Positions 33,781-43,198 are shown, counted from the first letter of the stretch. The stretch: 64,000 bases of DNA from Rhodobacteraceae bacterium DSL-40 (GCA_003258405.1 QKPN01000017.1:20467-84466); one strand, 5' to 3'. Notes: a model not told the origin generated them from the letters alone. Program-made: numbers and translations.

Positions 33781-35853
33781 TCAGGCGCAAAGCTGGTCGA
33801 TCATCGCCTTGAACTCGGCACAAACCTGCTCAACCGAACAGCGGGCGCCAACTTCGGCCATGATGTCCATGGCCCGGACCCAGTCCGGCCCGCCGAAGGC
33901 CGCAGCGGCCTCCACCATCACCCGCTCGAGATCAGCCGGCGAGAAGCTCTCGGCATAGAAGGGATAGTCGTCGCCGAGATAGAAGGGCGCGTCGCCGTCG
34001 TCGCGGGTGGTGATGACCACCGAGCCGCAGCGTGCGGCGACGAACCCCTTCAGGAACGGCTTCCAGCCGACCCAGCTCTGGTTCTGGCGCACGATCCAGT
34101 GGCAGTTGTAGCGCGGCAGCGCCTGCAGCCAGTCGTCATCCACGTTGCGGGTGTTGATGCCGACCATGTCCACCATCTCCGAGAGGGAGGCCGGCAGCAC
34201 CGTGTTGCGCAGATCGCCGATATAGGCGGTACGCAGCCGGTCGGCGGGGGCTATGAGCTCCGGAACCTGGGTGTTGACGTGATGGGTGACGTGGAAGGCC
34301 GGCACCTCCGGATAGAGCCGGTTGAGGTCGAGTGCCTGGCGGTGCGAGATGCAGATATGACCATCGAGCAGCCGCGCCTTCTCGGGGCGCGGGATGATGT
34401 CGTCCCAGCCGCCGATGGTCAGGATGTTGCGCGCCTTGACCTCCGCGATCTCCTCGGGGCTGCGGGTCGCCATCGCGCCCTTGGTAAGCAACACGAGGCT
34501 GTCGCGGATCCCCTCGGTCTCATGGGTATAGGTGACGTCATAGAGATCGGAATAGCGGGCGGCGACAAGCTCGCTCAGCTGCTGGCCACGCAGAAAGGTC
34601 GAGGCAAAGCGCGCGTGGCTCGTCGCATAGACCACCGCGAGCGGCAGCTTCCGCCCCGCCCGGGCCGCGAGCCCCTGCCCGATCGCCGTGCGGCGGGCCT
34701 CCGGCAGGCGGCGGACCGGCGCACGGGCGGTGAAGATGTTGTTCCGCGCCGTGCCGAGATGAGAGGGCAGGATCTCCGGCCGCGCAGGCGGCAGGGCCTC
34801 CCCGGCCGCCTGCGGGCCACTGCCGGGCGCATGAAGCAGCCCATAGAGGGTAAGATCGGCGGGGCAGCCGGCCGGGCCCTCGAGATGGACCTGCCACCAC
34901 GCCTGCATCAGCGCATCGATCTCCGCCGCGCCGTGCCGGCGCCAGATCATGCTCGCATCGAGCCCGCCCTGCCCGTGGAGCGGACGACGGTCGGCGAGCG
35001 CCTCCGCCGCCGCAAGCACGGCCCCGGCCTCGGCATCGCCCTCGATCAGGTGGCGCTCGGCCATGTCCTGCCAGTCGGCGCAGCGCGGATGCCGCCACAT
35101 GACGAAATCATGCCCGCCCAGCCAGCGGCCGATCAGCGTGTCTATATTGCCGAGAAGCTGATGGTCGGGGGCGATGAAGAGCGAATGCTCCGCCCGGGGC
35201 GCGGCCGCGTCGAGCAGCGCGCGGGCCTGGAGCATGTGCCAGGCCGCAACCCGCGCAGGCTCCGCCCCGGCAATCTCCGCCGGATGGGCGAGCGGCAGGA
35301 TCTCCCAGCCCGGCGCCGAGACCGGCTGGTCGGTAAAGCAGAGAAAGCGGATCCGGCCATCGGCACGGAAGAGCGGCGGCAGCAGCCGCGGGCGCCCGGT
35401 GAGCACGGTATAGACGACAACCGCGCCCTCCGCGTCCGGCAGTCCTTCCCGACCCGGCCCCGGCACCGCAAGCGTCAGCCCCGGTGCGGGCCGCTCCGGG
35501 CGCAGCAGGACGCGCCCCGCCCCTCCGGTCATGCCTTCCGCGGCGAGGCGCGCAAAGAGTGGCCCGGCTGCCCGCCAGCCGTGGATCCGCGCGGTCATCA
35601 CCGCCTCGATCTGGGCCGGCAGCGCACGCTTCGGGAACATCCGGCGAAGCGGGCCCGCCAGGCGCAGGAGCCGCGCAGGATGGTCCTGCGCCAGCCGCCG
35701 CAGCAGCGCCTCGCCCCGGCGCTGCGCCTGGCGCCGCCCGACCCGCACCACGCCGCGGCTGAACCACAGGGTGCGTTCGGAGAGATGCGCGGCCTGCGCA
35801 CGCAGGCGCGCCGCGGCTCCCGGAGCCTCCGGCGCCTCTTCGGTGTCCTTCAT
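33781..35853 (-). CDS. Two-domain protein: DUF616 (TOD1/MUCI70)-like plus glycosyltransferase-like C-terminus
   Basis: 690 residues. After a basic helical N-terminus (about 1-110), residues about 145-370 match the DUF616-type hexosyltransferase pattern: VVVYTVLTGRPRLLPPLFRA, IRFLCFTDQPVSAPGWEI, HSLFIAPDHQLLGNIDTLI and FVMWRHPRCADWQDMAERHL. From about 400 onward a second domain (LAVVYATSHARFASTFLRGQ, ICISHRQALDLNRLYPEVPA) resembles a GT-B-like or capsule-type transferase domain. The fusion may build a disaccharide unit. It is monocistronic or led by its own promoter, and its start is at a clear ATG. The assignment of the second half is tentative. Confidence 0.75.
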   Translation of the reverse strand: MKDTEEAPEAPGAAARLRAQAAHLSERTLWFSRGVVRVGRRQAQRRGEALLRRLAQDHPARLLRLAGPLRRMFPKRALPAQIEAVMTARIHGWRAAGPLFARLAAEGMTGGAGRVLLRPERPAPGLTLAVPGPGREGLPDAEGAVVVYTVLTGRPRLLPPLFRADGRIRFLCFTDQPVSAPGWEILPLAHPAEIAGAEPARVAAWHMLQARALLDAAAPRAEHSLFIAPDHQLLGNIDTLIGRWLGGHDFVMWRHPRCADWQDMAERHLIEGDAEAGAVLAAAEALADRRPLHGQGGLDASMIWRRHGAAEIDALMQAWWQVHLEGPAGCPADLTLYGLLHAPGSGPQAAGEALPPARPEILPSHLGTARNNIFTARAPVRRLPEARRTAIGQGLAARAGRKLPLAVVYATSHARFASTFLRGQQLSELVAARYSDLYDVTYTHETEGIRDSLVLLTKGAMATRSPEEIAEVKARNILTIGGWDDIIPRPEKARLLDGHICISHRQALDLNRLYPEVPAFHVTHHVNTQVPELIAPADRLRTAYIGDLRNTVLPASLSEMVDMVGINTRNVDDDWLQALPRYNCHWIVRQNQSWVGWKPFLKGFVAARCGSVVITTRDDGDAPFYLGDDYPFYAESFSPADLERVMVEAAAAFGGPDWVRAMDIMAEVGARCSVEQVCAEFKAMIDQLCA

Positions 35854-35985
35854 CTCTCCTCCCCTCCTCTGTTCCGGATGATCGGGGGCCCGGCGCGTGC
35901 GGAGAGAGACGGGCCGGCAACGGGATCGATCCGCTCCGGCCCCATGGCGCGCGGGGGCACGGGAATTCGGCGGCCGGGCTCCCGG

Positions 35986-37302
35986 TCAGGCCGCCGAGGA
36001 TTTCAGGTTGAACATCGCCGCCTGCTCGAGACGCAGCCGGTCGACGAGACGACCTTCGGGCAGTTCCACATCCGCATAGGTGAGCACCGCATCCTTCGGC
36101 AGGTCGCGCTTGAGCGTCGCGCCCACCGCCACCCCGATCGGCAGCAGATTGTCGCGCGCGGTGATGCCCGCGGCCTCCGCCTCGCCGTAGACCGTATAGC
36201 CGCCGAGCTCGTCGATCGCCTCGCCCGCCTTCAGGTCGCGCTTGGCGAGCGCCACCACCTCGACCTCCGGCCCCGCGATCGGCGCGATGGCCGCATCCCC
36301 GAAGAGGGCTGCGCGGGCGATCGTCGCCGGCACCTCGAAATGGCAGAGATGATAGGGGGTGTAGAAGCAGTAGAGCGGGCCTTCGCCGAGCTTGTAGAGG
36401 TTGAGGTAGTGCTTCTGCCGCGGATGCTCGATGGTGCCGAGCACGAAGACGCCCGGGCCGGGCTGCGCGCCCACCACATAATCGACAATGCCAGGGCCGG
36501 AGATCAGCTCCTCCGGATCGTAGAGCTTCGCCGCCTCGGTGATCGGCGTGCCGGGCTCCACCGTGAAGCCGTGCATGCCGCGCTTCGCCACCGTCATGCC
36601 GGTGGCGTTGGCGACGATCGCCTGCTCGAAGGAGATCTTGGTGCCATCGGCAAAGGAGGTCACCATCGAGGGCTTCTGCCCCCACTGCTTGGCGAAACCC
36701 GCTTGGGTCGTCGGCGTACGGTAGGGATCCTGGAGGCCCTTGATGTTGCCGCAGAGCACGGGCCGGACCCCGATCCCCTTCACAAAGCGGTAAAGGTTCT
36801 GCTCGACACCGGGCTGGTCGCCATCGACATTGGTGTAGACCACGCCGGCCTTGTCGGCCTTCGCCTTCAGGAGTGGCCCGACGGTGCCGTCAAGCTCGGC
36901 ATTCATCAGCACGATGTGCTTGCCATGCTCGATCGCGGCGAGCACGAGCGGGAGCGCATCCTCGACCGCGCCCGTCACCTCGAGGAAGACATCCACATGG
37001 GGGCTCGTTGCCACCAGCATCGGATCCTCGGTGACGGCCGGCTTGCCCGCCTCGATGGCGGCGGCCAGGCTCGCGGCGGTATCGCAGATCACCGCCCCCT
37101 CCTGGCCCGCGTCGGCATAGGCCTGGACCGCCTTTGCGGGCGTGCGGTTGGCGATCACGGTCACCTGCATCTGGCCCCGGAAGGCGGTGTTGATCTGCAG
37201 GACGACGCCTGCGGCCATGAAGCCCGCGCCGATCATCCCGACCCGGATCGGGGGGGCGCCGTCCGCGGCGCGTTTCGCCAGCGCGCTATCGACGATGATC
37301 AT
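35986..37302 (-). CDS. NAD(P)-dependent oxidoreductase with C-terminal SAF domain
   Basis: 438 residues. The Rossmann motif GMIGAGFMAAG (22-32) opens a homoserine-dehydrogenase-like fold, followed by the central HGKHIVLMNAELDGTVGPLL. The C-terminal about 100 residues (KRDLKAGEAIDELGGYTVYG, LPIGVAVGATLKRDLPKDAV) are a SAF domain, as in sialic acid synthase and antifreeze-like proteins. Proteins of this build recur in sugar-nucleotide clusters, and here it is divergent from the RmlC-like gene. A ketoreductase or lyase step on a CDP-linked sugar is inference. The substrate is unknown. Confidence 0.78.
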   Translation of the reverse strand: MIIVDSALAKRAADGAPPIRVGMIGAGFMAAGVVLQINTAFRGQMQVTVIANRTPAKAVQAYADAGQEGAVICDTAASLAAAIEAGKPAVTEDPMLVATSPHVDVFLEVTGAVEDALPLVLAAIEHGKHIVLMNAELDGTVGPLLKAKADKAGVVYTNVDGDQPGVEQNLYRFVKGIGVRPVLCGNIKGLQDPYRTPTTQAGFAKQWGQKPSMVTSFADGTKISFEQAIVANATGMTVAKRGMHGFTVEPGTPITEAAKLYDPEELISGPGIVDYVVGAQPGPGVFVLGTIEHPRQKHYLNLYKLGEGPLYCFYTPYHLCHFEVPATIARAALFGDAAIAPIAGPEVEVVALAKRDLKAGEAIDELGGYTVYGEAEAAGITARDNLLPIGVAVGATLKRDLPKDAVLTYADVELPEGRLVDRLRLEQAAMFNLKSSAA

Positions 37303-37400
37303 GATTTATCTACCTCTTCCTCATCTACCTATACGGGTCGGATCATTTCGCGCAGGATGCAGCCCCGATCGAATCGTATTGCAGAGACAGGAGTAAGAGT

Positions 37401-37949
37401 ATGCATTTCGGGAAGACAAGCCTGCAGGACGCAGTGCTGATCGATCTCCGGAAATTTGAGGATTCCCGCGGCTTCTTCGCCCGCACCTTCTGCGCCGATG
37501 AGTTCGGCAAGCAGGGGCTCGTGAGCGAATTCGTGCAAGGCAATTACTCCTACAACATCTCCAAGGGCACGCTTCGCGGCATGCACTACCAGAAAAGCCC
37601 CCATGGAGAGGTTAAGCTCGTCCGTGTCGTCCAGGGCGCCATTCTCGATGTCATCATCGACCTCCGCCCGGATTCGCCCACCTACCTCAAATGGGAAGGT
37701 TTCGAGCTCACCGCCGAGAACGGCCGCACGCTCTACGTGCCGGTGGGCTTCGCCCATGGCTTCCAGACGCTCGCCGACGAGACCCATGTGACCTATCAGG
37801 TCTCCCACCCCTACACGCCGGGCGTCGAGGGCGGGCTGCGCTACAATGACCCCGCCTTCAACATCGACTGGCCGCTGCCGGTCTCCGTGATCTCCGAGAA
37901 GGACGCGGCCTGGCCGGATGCGGATCTCAAGGCCGGAATTCCGATCTGA
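37401..37949 (+). CDS. rfbC: RmlC-like dTDP-4-dehydrorhamnose 3,5-epimerase family protein
   Basis: 182-residue cupin. DSRGFFARTF, the catalytic-base region TLRGMHYQ (His62), VPVGFAHGFQTL and VSHPYTPGVEGGLRYNDPAF are family hallmarks. In classical RmlC the segment before the P is usually a Tyr pair (DYY); here it reads SHPY, keeping only the second Tyr (Tyr137). No rmlA, rmlB or rmlD is present, and the neighbours are CDP-glucose genes. Epimerisation of a CDP-4-keto sugar is therefore more likely than dTDP-rhamnose synthesis. AGGAG lies seven bases before the ATG. Confidence 0.85.
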   Translation: MHFGKTSLQDAVLIDLRKFEDSRGFFARTFCADEFGKQGLVSEFVQGNYSYNISKGTLRGMHYQKSPHGEVKLVRVVQGAILDVIIDLRPDSPTYLKWEGFELTAENGRTLYVPVGFAHGFQTLADETHVTYQVSHPYTPGVEGGLRYNDPAFNIDWPLPVSVISEKDAAWPDADLKAGIPI

Positions 37950-37989
37950 CATCGCGAGGCTTCCCGGAACCATGGCGGGGGCGGCAGCA

Positions 37990-38022
37990 GGCGGCTCTCC
38001 CCCGCACCGGGGGAGAGCCGCC
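37990..38022. terminator. Strong bidirectional hairpin between convergent genes
   Basis: A perfect 15-bp stem (GGCGGCTCTCCCCCG at 37990-38004, complement at 38008-38022) with a CAC loop, placed in the 87-base convergent gap between the RmlC-like gene and the epimerase gene. There is no T tract, but the stem is very stable and symmetric, fitting a two-way terminator. Confidence 0.75.
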
Positions 38023-38036
38023 CGCCAGGGCACGGA

Positions 38037-39074
38037 TCAGACCGCTTCGGGCGTGCGCCAGAAGAGTTTCGCGTCGATCTGCTGGGTGTCCTGCAGATAG
38101 CGCAGTTCCTTCAGGCGGGTGTAGGGCGGGTTCTCGAACATCTCCTTCGTGAGCCCGATCCGCTCGAAGACCGACCTCAGCTGCTGCGCGCCGCGCTCGG
38201 CGGTCCAGGAGGTCCGGAACTCCGGCATGTGCTCGCGGATCTTCGCGAACGAGACCCGGTAGGAGCGGGTGTCGCCGCCCGACTCGCCGATGGTGAGCTC
38301 ACAGCCCGGGAAGGTCTTCGCCACGATCTCGGCGATCTCCCGGATCCGGTAGTTCTCGCTGTCGGCGCCGACGTTGAACGCCTCGCCCGCCACAGCATCC
38401 TTCGGCGCCTTGAGCGCGCAGAGCATCGCCTCGCAGATGTCCTCGATATGGGTGATCGGCCGCCAGGGCGAGCCGTCCGAGGTCATGCGGATTTCCCGGA
38501 TCGTATGGGCAAAGCCGCAGAGGTTGTTGAGGACGAGATCGAAGCGCTGCCGCGGGCTCGCACCGTAGGCGGTGGCGTTGCGCATGAAGACGGGGGTGAA
38601 ATCGTCGTCCATCAGCTCGCGCACGCCCTGCTCCACCAGGATCTTGCAGCGGGCATAGGCGGTCTGGGGCGCAAGTTCGGAGGTCTCGGTGCGCATCTCG
38701 TCGCCGCCCGCGCCATAGGTCGAGCAGGAGGAGGCCTGGATGAAGCGCTTCACGCCCGCCTCGCGCGCAAGCCGCGCAAGTCCCACCGAGCCGCGATGGT
38801 TCACGTCCATGGTGAGGTCGGGATCGTTCTCGCCGATCGGATCGTTCGAGAGCTCGGCGAGATGGACGACCGCGTCGACCCCCTCCAGATCGGCCTTGGT
38901 GATCTGGCGCTGATCCTTGGAGATCACCTGCGGATGGGTCTTGTGGTCGTCGAAGAGCCAGCCGCGGCGGTAGTAGCCGGTGTCGAGGCCCAGCACCTCA
39001 TGGCCCGCCTCGATGAGCTTCGGGCCCATGATCGCACCGATATAGCCGTCGGCACCGGTCAGAAGAACACGCAT
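38037..39074 (-). CDS. NAD-dependent sugar epimerase/dehydratase (extended SDR)
   Basis: 345 residues. The Rossmann motif TGADGYIG (7-14), the active-site serine region ASSCSTYGAGG and YARCK (Tyr-x-x-x-Lys) define an extended short-chain dehydrogenase acting on a nucleotide sugar. It lies 32 bases after rfbF in the same direction, so it probably uses CDP-glucose or a product derived from it. It is not a standard CDP-glucose 4,6-dehydratase by motif reading alone. A 4-ketoreductase or epimerase role is possible. Confidence 0.85.
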   Translation of the reverse strand: MRVLLTGADGYIGAIMGPKLIEAGHEVLGLDTGYYRRGWLFDDHKTHPQVISKDQRQITKADLEGVDAVVHLAELSNDPIGENDPDLTMDVNHRGSVGLARLAREAGVKRFIQASSCSTYGAGGDEMRTETSELAPQTAYARCKILVEQGVRELMDDDFTPVFMRNATAYGASPRQRFDLVLNNLCGFAHTIREIRMTSDGSPWRPITHIEDICEAMLCALKAPKDAVAGEAFNVGADSENYRIREIAEIVAKTFPGCELTIGESGGDTRSYRVSFAKIREHMPEFRTSWTAERGAQQLRSVFERIGLTKEMFENPPYTRLKELRYLQDTQQIDAKLFWRTPEAV

Positions 39075-39106
39075 GTCGGAATTACCTTGTCAGATCCGGG
39101 AAAATC

Positions 39107-39916
39107 TCAGCCGTTCACAGCCGCCTGCGCACCATCCGGACGATCCCAGACCTTCCAGGGCGCCTTGCCGCTGTCCCACATCTTCTGGAGCACATGCTTG
39201 TCGCGCAGCGTGTCCATGTTCTGCCAGAAGCCGGGATAGTGATAGACCGCGAGCTCGTCGTCCGCGACGAGCCCCTTGAGCGGCTCCTCTTCCCAGACGG
39301 TGGTGTCGTCGATCACGTAGTCGATCACCGCCGGTTCGCAGACGAAATAGCCGCCATTGATGAGATGGCCATCCGACATGCTCTTCTCGCGAAAGCCCTT
39401 GATGCGGGTCTTGTCCGGCGAGAGATCGAGCGCCCCGAAGCGGCCCGGCTGCTGCACCGCGGTGACGGTGGCAAGCTTGCCCTGCTCCTTGTGGTAGCGG
39501 ATCGTGTCGGTGATGTTGAGGTCGGTGACGCCGTCGCCATAGGTGAGGCAGAAGGTCTCGTCGCCGATATAGTCGCGCACGCGCTTGAGCCGGCCGCCGG
39601 TCATCGTCTCGAGCCCGGTATCGGCGAGCGTCACCTTCCAGGGCTCGGTTGCGACCCGGCGCACCTCGACGGTGTTGTTCTGCAGATCGAGCGTGAGGTC
39701 GTTCGAGCGGTGGAAGAAGTCGAGAAAATACTTCTTGATGAGGTGGCCCTTGTAGCCGCAGCAGATGATGAAATCGTTGAGCCCGTGCGCCGAATAGATC
39801 TTCATGATGTGCCAGAGCATCGGCATGTCGCCGATCTCCACGAGCGGCTTCGGCAGGGTTCCCGTCTCCTCGCTGAGGCGCGTTCCGTATCCGCCAGCAA
39901 AAATCACGACTTTCAT
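39107..39916 (-). CDS. rfbF: Glucose-1-phosphate cytidylyltransferase
   Basis: 269 residues from ATG (39916). Nucleotidyltransferase signature [34 protein letters not shown] and [12 protein letters not shown] are specific to RfbF-type enzymes that make CDP-glucose from CTP and glucose-1-phosphate. [11 protein letters not shown] and [15 protein letters not shown] complete the family features. It heads the minus-strand pair with the epimerase gene. A TTG two codons earlier, with closer AGGAG spacing, is an alternative start. The product CDP-glucose is the parent of 3,6-dideoxy and branched sugars. Confidence 0.93.
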   Translation of the reverse strand: MKVVIFAGGYGTRLSEETGTLPKPLVEIGDMPMLWHIMKIYSAHGLNDFIICCGYKGHLIKKYFLDFFHRSNDLTLDLQNNTVEVRRVATEPWKVTLADTGLETMTGGRLKRVRDYIGDETFCLTYGDGVTDLNITDTIRYHKEQGKLATVTAVQQPGRFGALDLSPDKTRIKGFREKSMSDGHLINGGYFVCEPAVIDYVIDDTTVWEEEPLKGLVADDELAVYHYPGFWQNMDTLRDKHVLQKMWDSGKAPWKVWDRPDGAQAAVNG

Positions 39917-40183
39917 GGACAATCTCGCTCCTGCTTACCCTTTAACTTACCATATCCTGGCGCCGCTTTCCGTTCCGGCCCGCGCCATCCCGCTCGGCGC
40001 ATCGGGCGGGACGGATCCTGCACCCCCTGGGCAATGCCAGTTCCGACGCACGTTATCCGATCTATGATCATGCGTCACTTCCGCGGAAATTGCCGCCCGG
40101 GCTTCTCTATCATGGGCGTCTCCACCCTTGCAAAGAATTGCTGACCAGAAAATGAACGGACCTGTCCCGCACCGGTTCCGGCC

Positions 40184-40996
40184 TCAGAATCCCCAGCGCG
40201 CCACATCGACGCCGAATTCCGCCTGAAGCCGCGCCATGTCCGGGGCGAGATCGGCGGTGATCTGCTGTCGCTGGGCCGGGGTGAGCCGGGTCTTGTCGGG
40301 CCGGATCGCCTCCATGGCGCGCCGCAGCGGACGCTTGACGAAATCCGGGCTCTGGCTGACGAGACCCGGCGCCATCCGGCGCAGGGTGCGCTCGAGTTCG
40401 GACTTCGGCTTCTCGGTCACGTTGCGCGCGGAGGCATCCGCGATCTCCGCCATCTCCGGCAAGCCCGCAAAGGCGCAGACATCGTTGGCCATCTGCTTCG
40501 GGTCGCGGACGAAATCGTCGTAGTCGAGCAGGAGCAGGTTCTCCGGCCCGAACACCGCGCCGAAATCCTTGAGGTAGAGATAGTAGTTCGAGGTCTGCAC
40601 CAGATCGGGATGGGTGATCGGGCGGCGCCAGTCGGGATTGCGCCGCATGAAGTTGTAATGGGATTCGATCCGGTCGAAGGGGTTGCGCACCATGTAGACC
40701 AGCCGCGGGCGGATGCCGTAGGCATGGATCGCCTCCGCCGCGCCCCGCTCGCCGAACTTGGTGTAGCCGGTCGAGCCCTCCATCGCGATGCGGTGCCGGG
40801 CCGGATCGAAATCCCAGAGATCCTCGTAGCGGGCGATCTCCTTGCGATGCCCCTGGTGCTTCGAGAAGAACTCGGGCTCCTTGGGCTCGGAAGGGCAGAT
40901 CTCCGGATGCTCGGCCAGCAGGCTGAAGAGCGACGTGGTCGCCGACTTCATCGAACCGATGATGAGCAAAAACTGCTGCGGATCTATCTTGGACAC
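40184..40996 (-). CDS. Sulfotransferase 2 (PAPS-dependent, sulfotransfer_1 type)
   Basis: About 270 residues. 5'-PSB loop: FLLIIGSMKSATTSLFSLLA. 3'-phosphate loop: YMVRNPFDRIESHYNF, with the conserved Arg and Ser. PEICPSEPKEPEFFS matches bacterial and heparan-type sulfotransferases. I favour the GTG at 40996, preceded by AGAGGG, over an ATG at 41065 whose extra residues do not look conserved. Cytoplasmic. It probably sulfates the sugar chain before export. It is monocistronic, with about 190 to 270 bases on either side. Confidence 0.9.
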   Translation of the reverse strand: MSKIDPQQFLLIIGSMKSATTSLFSLLAEHPEICPSEPKEPEFFSKHQGHRKEIARYEDLWDFDPARHRIAMEGSTGYTKFGERGAAEAIHAYGIRPRLVYMVRNPFDRIESHYNFMRRNPDWRRPITHPDLVQTSNYYLYLKDFGAVFGPENLLLLDYDDFVRDPKQMANDVCAFAGLPEMAEIADASARNVTEKPKSELERTLRRMAPGLVSQSPDFVKRPLRRAMEAIRPDKTRLTPAQRQQITADLAPDMARLQAEFGVDVARWGF

Positions 40997-41185
40997 CGAA
41001 CCCTCTTCCACCGGAAAACCACTCCACCCGAAAATGCATGCAGGGCCGGAGCGCGTGGCGTGCACGCACCCCGGCCATTTTCAACCGGGCCCTGTTTGCG
41101 GAGGGGCCTCCCCCCTGTCAAGCGCCCTGCCCCGTCAGGATTACCGCGATCGGCCGATCCCCGCCCGCGCATCCGGCATGGGCGC

Positions 41186-42850
41186 TCAGCCCGGCGCGAG
41201 CCCCTCGCGGGTAAGCCGGGAGGCGAGCCGGAGCCCGAGCTGCACGGCCGTGAGCGTCGGATTGGCCTGGCCCGAGGTCGGCAGGACGGCCGTGCTCGCC
41301 ACGAAGAGATTGGGCACGTCGAACGCCCGGCAATCGCCATCGACCACCGCCGCCCCCGGTGCGGGGCCCATGCGGATCGTGCCGATCTGATGCGCCCCGT
41401 CGGTCGCCTCGGCGATCACCGCCGCGGCCCGGCGGGCGGGGTCGGCCTCGTAATAGTCGATCCGGCCGAGGCCGTTGCGCCCGAGCCAGGCGGCGAGCGC
41501 CTCATGGGCGCGCAGGACCGGCCCGGCATCGGCCTCGGAGAAGCGCAGGTCGATCCGCAGCCGGGGCTGGCCGAGCGCATCACAGGCCTCCGCCAGCGTC
41601 AGCCGGCTCTCCGGATCGGGCAGGTGCTCGCCATGATATTCGAGCCCGTAGCGCCGGGCGGGATTGCGCAGGAAAAACCCCGGAAGACGCATCCGCGCCA
41701 CCTTGTTGCGCCAGAGGAAGGCGGGCGCGAACCCGATGGTGCGCGGCAGGTCGCGGAGCACGTTCAGGAAATGCGCCCCACGGTGATAGGGCGGATAGCC
41801 GATATGCTTGCGCCGCAGGGCCTCGGCGATCAGCCGCCGCCCGAGCGGCTCGATCGAGAGCGCGAGGAAGACGGCGGAGAGCGGCCCCGAACGGTGTGCG
41901 GCATTGGCGATGGGCGGCACCACCGGCCAGAACACCACGTTGGAAAGCCGCGCCTCCTCCTGCAGCGCCGCGCTCGGCACCAGCCGGCGACGCACATAGG
42001 AGCCGTGGCCGTCGACGTGATAGTCGAGCCCGTCGTGCAGCGCCGCGTTCTCCAGCGTGATGTCAGCGATCTGGCCGCTGACATGGCCCATGTAGGTCCG
42101 GCCCAGGGGGCCGTCCGCGCCGCCGAAGAGGGCAGGGCGGCGGCGCTGCTCGAGCAGGAGGAGCCGCGTGCTCTCGTTGCCGCCCGCCGCCAGCACCACC
42201 TGCGCCACGGGAAGCACGCAGCGGACACCCTCGCCCGGGCGGCCCAGATGGAGCTCGAGCGCGGCGATCCGCCCGTCTTCATGATAGCGGAAGCCCGTCA
42301 CCGTGCTGTGGAGCGCGACCGCGAGATTGGCCGCGTCGCGCAGGTCCGCGCGCAGCCGCTTCTGGATCTTCGGCGTGTTGCTCCAGCGCTCCAGCGCCTC
42401 CCAGCCGAAGGCCGGATCGGCCGCGACCCCCGGAAGCGCCTCGCGAAACACCGGTGCCCCCGCGTCCATGTCGGAAAGGGCCGCCTCGAGCCAGGGGGCG
42501 AGATCGGTCTCGTCGATCGGCCAGGGCGGCAGGTCGAGCCAGGGCCGCGAGCGGAAATCGACCGGATCGAAGGGCAGGCAGCGCCCGGCCCAGAGATTCG
42601 ATGTCCCCCCCAGCTGGCGGGCCACCACGGTATGCGGCTCGAAATTGTTCTCCGGCCGGACATTCTCGGCCTGCATCAGATCCCCGATGCCGGCCTCCGC
42701 CCCCGGCCCGCCGCTCTCGAGCACCAGCACCCGCTCGCCACGGGCGGCGAGCGCGCGGGCAAGCGACAATCCGACCGACCCCGATCCGATGACACAGATG
42801 CCCGCGCCGAATCCGGCAAGTGCTTCCTGGCTGGGGGTCTCGAGGATCAT
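41186..42850 (-). CDS. GMC-family FAD-dependent oxidoreductase
   Basis: 554 residues from ATG 42850. The FAD-binding motif is ICVIGSGSVGLSLARALA and the Rossmann end is VLVLESGG. The C-terminal GMC signature includes GAHQIGTIRMGPAPG, VPNLFVASTAVLPTSGQANP and the His-Asn pair of the active site. Such enzymes oxidise alcohol groups of sugars or small polyols. The position next to a sulfotransferase and sugar genes suggests a carbohydrate substrate, but glucose/choline-type or other alcohol activity cannot be excluded. No signal peptide is visible, so it is cytoplasmic. Confidence 0.88.
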   Translation of the reverse strand: MILETPSQEALAGFGAGICVIGSGSVGLSLARALAARGERVLVLESGGPGAEAGIGDLMQAENVRPENNFEPHTVVARQLGGTSNLWAGRCLPFDPVDFRSRPWLDLPPWPIDETDLAPWLEAALSDMDAGAPVFREALPGVAADPAFGWEALERWSNTPKIQKRLRADLRDAANLAVALHSTVTGFRYHEDGRIAALELHLGRPGEGVRCVLPVAQVVLAAGGNESTRLLLLEQRRRPALFGGADGPLGRTYMGHVSGQIADITLENAALHDGLDYHVDGHGSYVRRRLVPSAALQEEARLSNVVFWPVVPPIANAAHRSGPLSAVFLALSIEPLGRRLIAEALRRKHIGYPPYHRGAHFLNVLRDLPRTIGFAPAFLWRNKVARMRLPGFFLRNPARRYGLEYHGEHLPDPESRLTLAEACDALGQPRLRIDLRFSEADAGPVLRAHEALAAWLGRNGLGRIDYYEADPARRAAAVIAEATDGAHQIGTIRMGPAPGAAVVDGDCRAFDVPNLFVASTAVLPTSGQANPTLTAVQLGLRLASRLTREGLAPG

Positions 42851-43108
42851 GCGCGCCTCCCGCGGCAGGCGAACGACGGGCTGCAGGCGGAAACGGGCGC
42901 GGCGCGGCGGATCCGGCGCGGGACTCGGGCAATCGGCATGGCGGACTCTCTCAACTCCAGAACTCGGCCTCACGCACCAGCGGATGCAACTTCCGGGCGT
43001 TATACGCTACATGCGGCCTACGCCAACACTCTTGCGCAAAGGTTGAGCTCCGTCCGGTGCAGGACACTCTTGCACAAGCGGGACGAAAATGATTTGTGTG
43101 CGCGCATT

Positions 43109-43198
43109 GGAGAGGTGGCCGAGTGGTCGAAGGCGCACGCCTGGAAAGTGTGTAGGCGGGGAACCGTCTCGAGGGTTCGAATCCCTCTCTCTCCGCCA
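43109..43198 (+). tRNA. tRNA-Ser (anticodon GGA)
   Basis: 90 bases with encoded CCA. The acceptor arm GGAGAGG pairs with TCTCTCC, with one G-T at the base. The anticodon stem CACGC/GTGTG holds loop CTGGAAA with GGA at 43143-43145, reading UCC/UCU codons. A long variable arm and the T arm GAGGG-TTCGAAT-CCCTC are present, as expected for serine tRNA. It sits between the GMC oxidoreductase gene and the partition region. All elements look intact. Confidence 0.97.

Noticed and set aside
34099..37440. 1113-codon plus-strand open frame
   Set aside because: It runs antisense across two real genes and an intergenic gap; its composition (Arg, Gly, His-rich) is typical of shadow frames in high-GC DNA.
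37401..39916. A dTDP-rhamnose (rml) operon, as on described roseobacter biofilm plasmids
   Set aside because: Only an RmlC-like gene is present; the nucleotidyltransferase is RfbF (CTP-type), and no RmlB or RmlD pattern was found.
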